DNA of 7,263 bases from CAZUGH01 sp964619785. GTDB lineage: Bacteria; Bacillota; Clostridia; Lachnospirales; Lachnospiraceae. The DNA is taken from contig CAZUGH010000083.1 of assembly GCA_964619785.1 (NCBI GenBank), forward strand, positions 1 through 7,263. The letters are read 5' to 3'. A program made the position numbers and the translations under genes. Of the stretch, positions 3,826 through 7,263 are shown piece by piece. The notes under the pieces are model-generated. The model ran no database searches. It was given only the letters and a program-made list of their open reading frames with translations, and was not told the origin of the DNA. Position 1 is the stretch's first letter; each line of letters starts with the position of its first letter.

Positions 3826-6471
3826 ATGAAAAAGCAAATCAGAAAGGCACTGTGTGCGTTGCTAACACTCGCTATGGTTATGACTTCCGTAGGGATGGTA
3901 CCATCGGCATCACAGGCGAAGAAGAAGGCAACCGTTAATAAGAAGAGTATTACGGTAACAGTAGGTAAGACTGCCAAGATCACCGTGAAGAATAAGGTTA
4001 AGAAGGCGACTTACTCATTCACTAGTCAGAAGAAAAAGATTGCTAAGGTAAGCAAAAAAGGTGTTGTGAAAGGCGTGAAAGCTGGAACAACTAAGATTAC
4101 AGTTAAGCAGAAGTTAAAGAAAGCGAAGAAGGCAACAAAGATTGCAACGGTTAGGGTTAAGGTTAAGGCGAAGAAGAAGGTAGCTGATACACCAGATGTG
4201 ACAAACGCACCTGTTGTTCCAACAGCAGTACCTACGAAGGTTCCTGATACGGTGAACAATGCAACGCCAACGCCAGTACCAGATGCACCAAAGGCTACGA
4301 GCACACCAAAGCCTACCGATCCACCAATTAATGAGAAGTTCACAGAGCTTGTCACAAAGGATAATGCAGCATATAGTGAGAAGGAAGGCGGACTTGTATT
4401 TGATAATGCAGATGGAAGCTTATGGAGTAAGCAGTATGATCCCGTTGTCACATTACCAATCCCAGCTACATTAGAGAAGGGATTTACCGCTGTTGTATTT
4501 GATATCTCTTGCTACAATGCATCAGGCAAGGAATTAAAGTATACAAGTGTATGGTCGGGTCCGATTACATGTAACTTGATTAACGCTGAGGGAGATGGCT
4601 TTGTTCCATCTGAGTCAGGTTCTGAAATCACAGAGGGTCTGTGGAACTATATTCTCAATGGTGTTAGTATTGTATCGCTAAAAGCAGCTACACAGGCAGC
4701 AGACTTCAGCGGTGGTACTGGTGTAGCGAAGATTGAGATGAAGGATAATGAGAACATTAGCAAGTTAGTTGTACGTTCTGTACGTTTCTCTGGATATGAA
4801 GGATATGATCTTCCAAAAGAGACTCCACACACAGAGGAGGATTTAGAAGATGATACACCAGTAGATGTTACGGAATTTTATGACGATATGGTTGCAAAGT
4901 CTCTGATGAGTACAGGTAACAATGCAAGAGTGAAGAAAGCAATTGCAAAAGCTCAGGCAGGTGAAGACGTAACAATCGCATATATCGGTGGTTCTATTAC
5001 AGAAGGGGAGGGCGCAAAGCCAAACTCTAAGTGTTATGCAGAAGTATCTTACAATGCATTCAAGAAAAAATACGGTAAGGGTGATGGAAGCAATGTTCAT
5101 TTTGTTAATGCAGGTATGAGTGGTACACCATCCTCATTAGGTATTATTCGTTATGGTACAGATGTTACTGAGCAGGCAGCTTCACAGCCAGATATCGTAT
5201 TTATTGAGTTCTCTGTTAATGATAGTGGAGAAGCAACCGGAGGTCAGGCATACGAGAGTATGGTTCGTGATATTTTGAAATCAGGAGCAGCTGTTGTGCT
5301 CGAGTTTGCAGTATTCAAGAGCGGATGGAATATGCAAGACACATATAAGCCAATTGGTGAGAAATATGGTCTGCCTATGGTTAGTATGAAAGATTCGATT
5401 GTTCCTTACTTTGATAAGGGGATGAAACGTTGGTACTTTAATGATGATCTTCATCCGAACAATGATGGATATCAGTTGATGAGTGATTGTATTATGAATC
5501 TCTTTGACAAAATTGACAAAGAAGAAGCGAAGACAGATAGTGCTGTTATTGATGACATCACACCAGTATTTGGTGATGCTTACATGGGTATCAAGTTATT
5601 AGATTCTACCGTGAACCTGGCATCGCTTCCTGAAGCAATCACATCACTTAGTGTAGGTGGATTTGATTCAAAGGATACAGAGACTGGCGATTATTATTAC
5701 CTAGACAAGAATGGAAGTAAGAGAGCGAAACTCGGTAACAACTGGAAGCATACAACTACTTCTGGTAGTGACAGCTTTAAGGTAAAAGTTAATTGTAGTA
5801 ATTTGATGGTAGTTTATAAACTTAGTAAAGATACTACTTTTGGTAAAGCTGAGTTACTCGTCGATGGTGAAGTTGTTAAGACGATGGATAGTTTCAATAG
5901 TGATGGATGGAATAATGCAACGACAGAATTGGTATTCCGTAATTCGAAAGCAGAAACTCATGAAGTTGAGATTCGTATGGCTGCAGGGAACGAGAATAAA
6001 GCATTTACAATTCTAGGCCTAGGTTATACACCAACAGCTTCTAAGTATGTTGATTACAAGCCAGAAGAAGAGGAGCTTCCTGAGGGAGCATATGCATTTG
6101 TACCGAAAGCAACAGATACGATGGATAGTTGGAACTCTCAGGTGAAAGAAAATTCTACCGGAGGAGTTACATTCACTTTGGCTAGTCAGTGGAATCAGGG
6201 CGATATTGTATTACCTGAGACGATTGATGTATCTCAGTATAAGAGTGTAAAGGTAGAATGTGAGGTCCTTTCTGGAAAAGGAGCTGTTCGAGTTATTAAT
6301 TCCAAACTACTTGATGCGGATAATAAGCCAACGGATTTGGTGGTTAAGTATGATGTTGCTGAGACTGTTACATTTGATTTGCCAGCGACTGGTATGGCAG
6401 ACAAGATTGGAATTATGGCAACTGCTGAGAATTCACAGATTAGCGTTAAGCGGATAATTTTCTTAAAATAG
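3826..6471 (+). CDS. Secreted multidomain SGNH/GDSL-type esterase with Big2 and CBM-like modules
   Basis: Probable extracellular carbohydrate esterase (881 residues) that deacylates a polysaccharide; the substrate cannot be told. A signal peptide (1-31) ends SASQA before KKK. Residues about 35-115 form a lysine-rich Big2-like Ig domain with no Asp or Glu from 32 to 120, followed by a Pro/Thr linker (121-168). A CBM-like beta module spans about 170-323. The SGNH hydrolase domain (about 355-565) shows block I GGSITEG (388-394, nucleophile Ser390), block II NAGMSGT (428-434), block III EFSVND (461-466, Asn465) and block V DDLHPN (540-545, Asp540 and His543), so it should be active. A jelly-roll-like domain (about 610-736) and a second CBM-like module (about 755-881) follow. 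ATG 3826 has AGGAG eight bases upstream. A lipoprotein is unlikely: Cys10 has no lipobox. A downstream AraC gene may regulate it. Confidence 0.88.
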   Translation: MKKQIRKALCALLTLAMVMTSVGMVPSASQAKKKATVNKKSITVTVGKTAKITVKNKVKKATYSFTSQKKKIAKVSKKGVVKGVKAGTTKITVKQKLKKAKKATKIATVRVKVKAKKKVADTPDVTNAPVVPTAVPTKVPDTVNNATPTPVPDAPKATSTPKPTDPPINEKFTELVTKDNAAYSEKEGGLVFDNADGSLWSKQYDPVVTLPIPATLEKGFTAVVFDISCYNASGKELKYTSVWSGPITCNLINAEGDGFVPSESGSEITEGLWNYILNGVSIVSLKAATQAADFSGGTGVAKIEMKDNENISKLVVRSVRFSGYEGYDLPKETPHTEEDLEDDTPVDVTEFYDDMVAKSLMSTGNNARVKKAIAKAQAGEDVTIAYIGGSITEGEGAKPNSKCYAEVSYNAFKKKYGKGDGSNVHFVNAGMSGTPSSLGIIRYGTDVTEQAASQPDIVFIEFSVNDSGEATGGQAYESMVRDILKSGAAVVLEFAVFKSGWNMQDTYKPIGEKYGLPMVSMKDSIVPYFDKGMKRWYFNDDLHPNNDGYQLMSDCIMNLFDKIDKEEAKTDSAVIDDITPVFGDAYMGIKLLDSTVNLASLPEAITSLSVGGFDSKDTETGDYYYLDKNGSKRAKLGNNWKHTTTSGSDSFKVKVNCSNLMVVYKLSKDTTFGKAELLVDGEVVKTMDSFNSDGWNNATTELVFRNSKAETHEVEIRMAAGNENKAFTILGLGYTPTASKYVDYKPEEEELPEGAYAFVPKATDTMDSWNSQVKENSTGGVTFTLASQWNQGDIVLPETIDVSQYKSVKVECEVLSGKGAVRVINSKLLDADNKPTDLVVKYDVAETVTFDLPATGMADKIGIMATAENSQISVKRIIFLK

Positions 6472-6495
6472 AATAACATAGTAAGTTTATCGTGG

Positions 6496-6540
6496 ATGGG
6501 AGGCTTCTTCGGAAGCCTCCTATTCAATTTCAATTTTATT
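6496..6540 (+). terminator. Terminator after the esterase gene, UUCG tetraloop
   Basis: GGAGGCTTC (6499-6507) and GAAGCCTCC (6512-6520) pair perfectly around TTCG, a C(UUCG)G tetraloop; flanking T:A, A:T and G:T pairs extend the stem to 6496-6523. The tail is T-rich but interrupted (TATTCAATTTCAATTTTATT), so termination may be partial. Confidence 0.8.
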
Positions 6541-6549
6541 TGTTATAAT
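6541..6549 (+). promoter_or_regulatory. Extended -10 promoter of the AraC-family gene
   Basis: TGTTATAAT is a perfect TGnTATAAT element, with only a weak -35 (TATTCA, 6521-6526) 17 bp upstream inside the terminator tail. The predicted start near 6556 leaves a leader of about 25 nt. Confidence 0.65.
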
Positions 6550-6580
6550 AGTGAAAGACAAATGACTGAGGGGGTATTTG

Positions 6581-7263
6581 ATGGAAGATTACCGTTATGA
6601 GTTCGTTTCACCAGACGAGATGCTAGACATTCACCTGGAATTTAGTATTGATAGTGGCTCGGTCGTGAACAAGCATTATCATGATTGGATTGAGATTATC
6701 TATCTTGTAAATGGAGATTTGCAGGTTCAGATTAATAATCAGACAAGAGAAATGAATAAAAATGAGTTTATCGTGATCAATCCTATGAGTATCCATTCGA
6801 CGAGGTGTACTCATGGAAATACGGCCATTTTACTACAGATTCCGCTGCGATTTTTAGAGCGTTTTGTGCCAGATATTCAAGCTTATGAATTTATTGTTGA
6901 TATGGATTCAAAGGATCCCGTGGTGCAGACTAAGATTGCAAATATAAGAAGTACATTAGAAGATTTGTGGATAGCTTATCAATTTCAAACAGAGGGCTAT
7001 ATATTTCGTTGCTACAGTTTGGTGTTTGAATTGATATATGTATTGATACACTCCTTTTCAGAAAAGATTCCAAGTACGGAGCTTAGGAAAAACCAGAAAA
7101 ATTTACATCGGATTCAGACAATAATCGATTATGTGAAGGCGCATTATCGTGAGAATATCAGTATAGCGCAGATTGCAAGCGTGGTTGGACTAAATGAGAT
7201 ATATTTTTCGCGTTTTTTTAAGCAAAATATGGGCACGACTTTTCTTGAATATTTAAATATGGT
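6581..7263 (+). CDS. AraC-family transcriptional regulator (3' partial)
   Basis: The first 227 codons are present and the frame runs off the window end. The N-terminal half is a cupin-type sensor: KHYHDWIEIIYLVNGDLQVQ (31-50) has the HxHxxxE pattern at His32, His34 and Glu38, followed by NEFIVINPMSIHS (61-73). The C-terminal part begins the AraC/XylS DNA-binding domain: IIDYVKAHYRENISIAQIAS (181-200) and VVGLNEIYFSRFFKQNMGTT (201-220) form the first helix-turn-helix and linker, and FLEYLN starts the second half, which is cut off. Such regulators commonly sense a sugar or oligosaccharide and activate nearby carbohydrate genes. GAGGGGG at 6568-6574 lies six bases before ATG. It follows the esterase gene behind a terminator and its own promoter, so a regulatory link is inferred from adjacency only. 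Confidence 0.93.
   Translation, partial: MEDYRYEFVSPDEMLDIHLEFSIDSGSVVNKHYHDWIEIIYLVNGDLQVQINNQTREMNKNEFIVINPMSIHSTRCTHGNTAILLQIPLRFLERFVPDIQAYEFIVDMDSKDPVVQTKIANIRSTLEDLWIAYQFQTEGYIFRCYSLVFELIYVLIHSFSEKIPSTELRKNQKNLHRIQTIIDYVKAHYRENISIAQIASVVGLNEIYFSRFFKQNMGTTFLEYLNM

Noticed and set aside
3574..3837. 87-residue reverse-strand ORF over the esterase promoter region
   Set aside because: It runs through a terminator and promoter elements, has no ribosome binding site and resembles no family known to me.
4026..4451. 141-residue reverse-strand ORF opposite the esterase N terminus
   Set aside because: It mirrors the lysine- and Pro/Thr-rich coding sequence (AAG codons read as CTT) and is a shadow frame.

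Overview
The window looks like the chromosome of a spore-lineage, low-to-moderate-GC Firmicute, most likely a gut or rumen Lachnospiraceae. The reasons are strong AGGAGG-type ribosome binding sites, a spore maturation gene (spmA), a DUF975 membrane protein, and very lysine-rich secreted proteins with Big2/Fn3 domains and Pro/Thr linkers, typical of fibre-degrading Lachnospiraceae. All genes lie on the + strand. A run of exactly 100 Ns (3290-3389) marks a scaffold gap of unknown true length.

Layout. 1-324: C-terminal end of a secreted protein ending in a lysine-rich fibronectin type III domain, then a clear terminator. 445-1818: mgtE, a CBS-domain Mg2+ channel/transporter with its own promoter. 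1918-2487: a DUF975 membrane protein behind an extended -10 promoter and a stem-loop at the predicted 5' end of the mRNA. 2544-3149: spmA, preceded by a good match to a sporulation sigma-E promoter that overlaps the DUF975 stop codon. 3151-3234: a possible 27-codon ORF on a palindromic element, coupled by an ATGA overlap to the next gene. 3231-3541: type I signal peptidase (lepB/sip), its middle lost in the N gap, then a terminator.

3615-3825 is a busy regulatory stretch. It holds a near-perfect 24-bp AT-rich palindrome with an extra half-site, two overlapping promoter candidates, and a structured leader with a chain of short ORFs. The first of these encodes MKTIVSAWRRRR, ending in four arginines written with four different codons. 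3826-6471 is a large secreted SGNH/GDSL-type esterase with a lysine-rich Big2 domain, a Pro/Thr linker, a CBM-like module, the catalytic domain, a jelly-roll-like domain and a second CBM-like module. A UUCG-tetraloop terminator follows. 6581-7263 is the first 227 codons of an AraC-family regulator, cut by the window end inside its DNA-binding domain.

The esterase and AraC gene probably form a carbohydrate-responsive locus in which the regulator senses a sugar and controls the extracellular deacylating enzyme; this is inferred from adjacency. The mgtE, DUF975, spmA and lepB genes look like housekeeping neighbours rather than one pathway. The least explained parts are the leader-ORF chain before the esterase, the palindromic promoter region, and the short ORF/palindrome between spmA and lepB.
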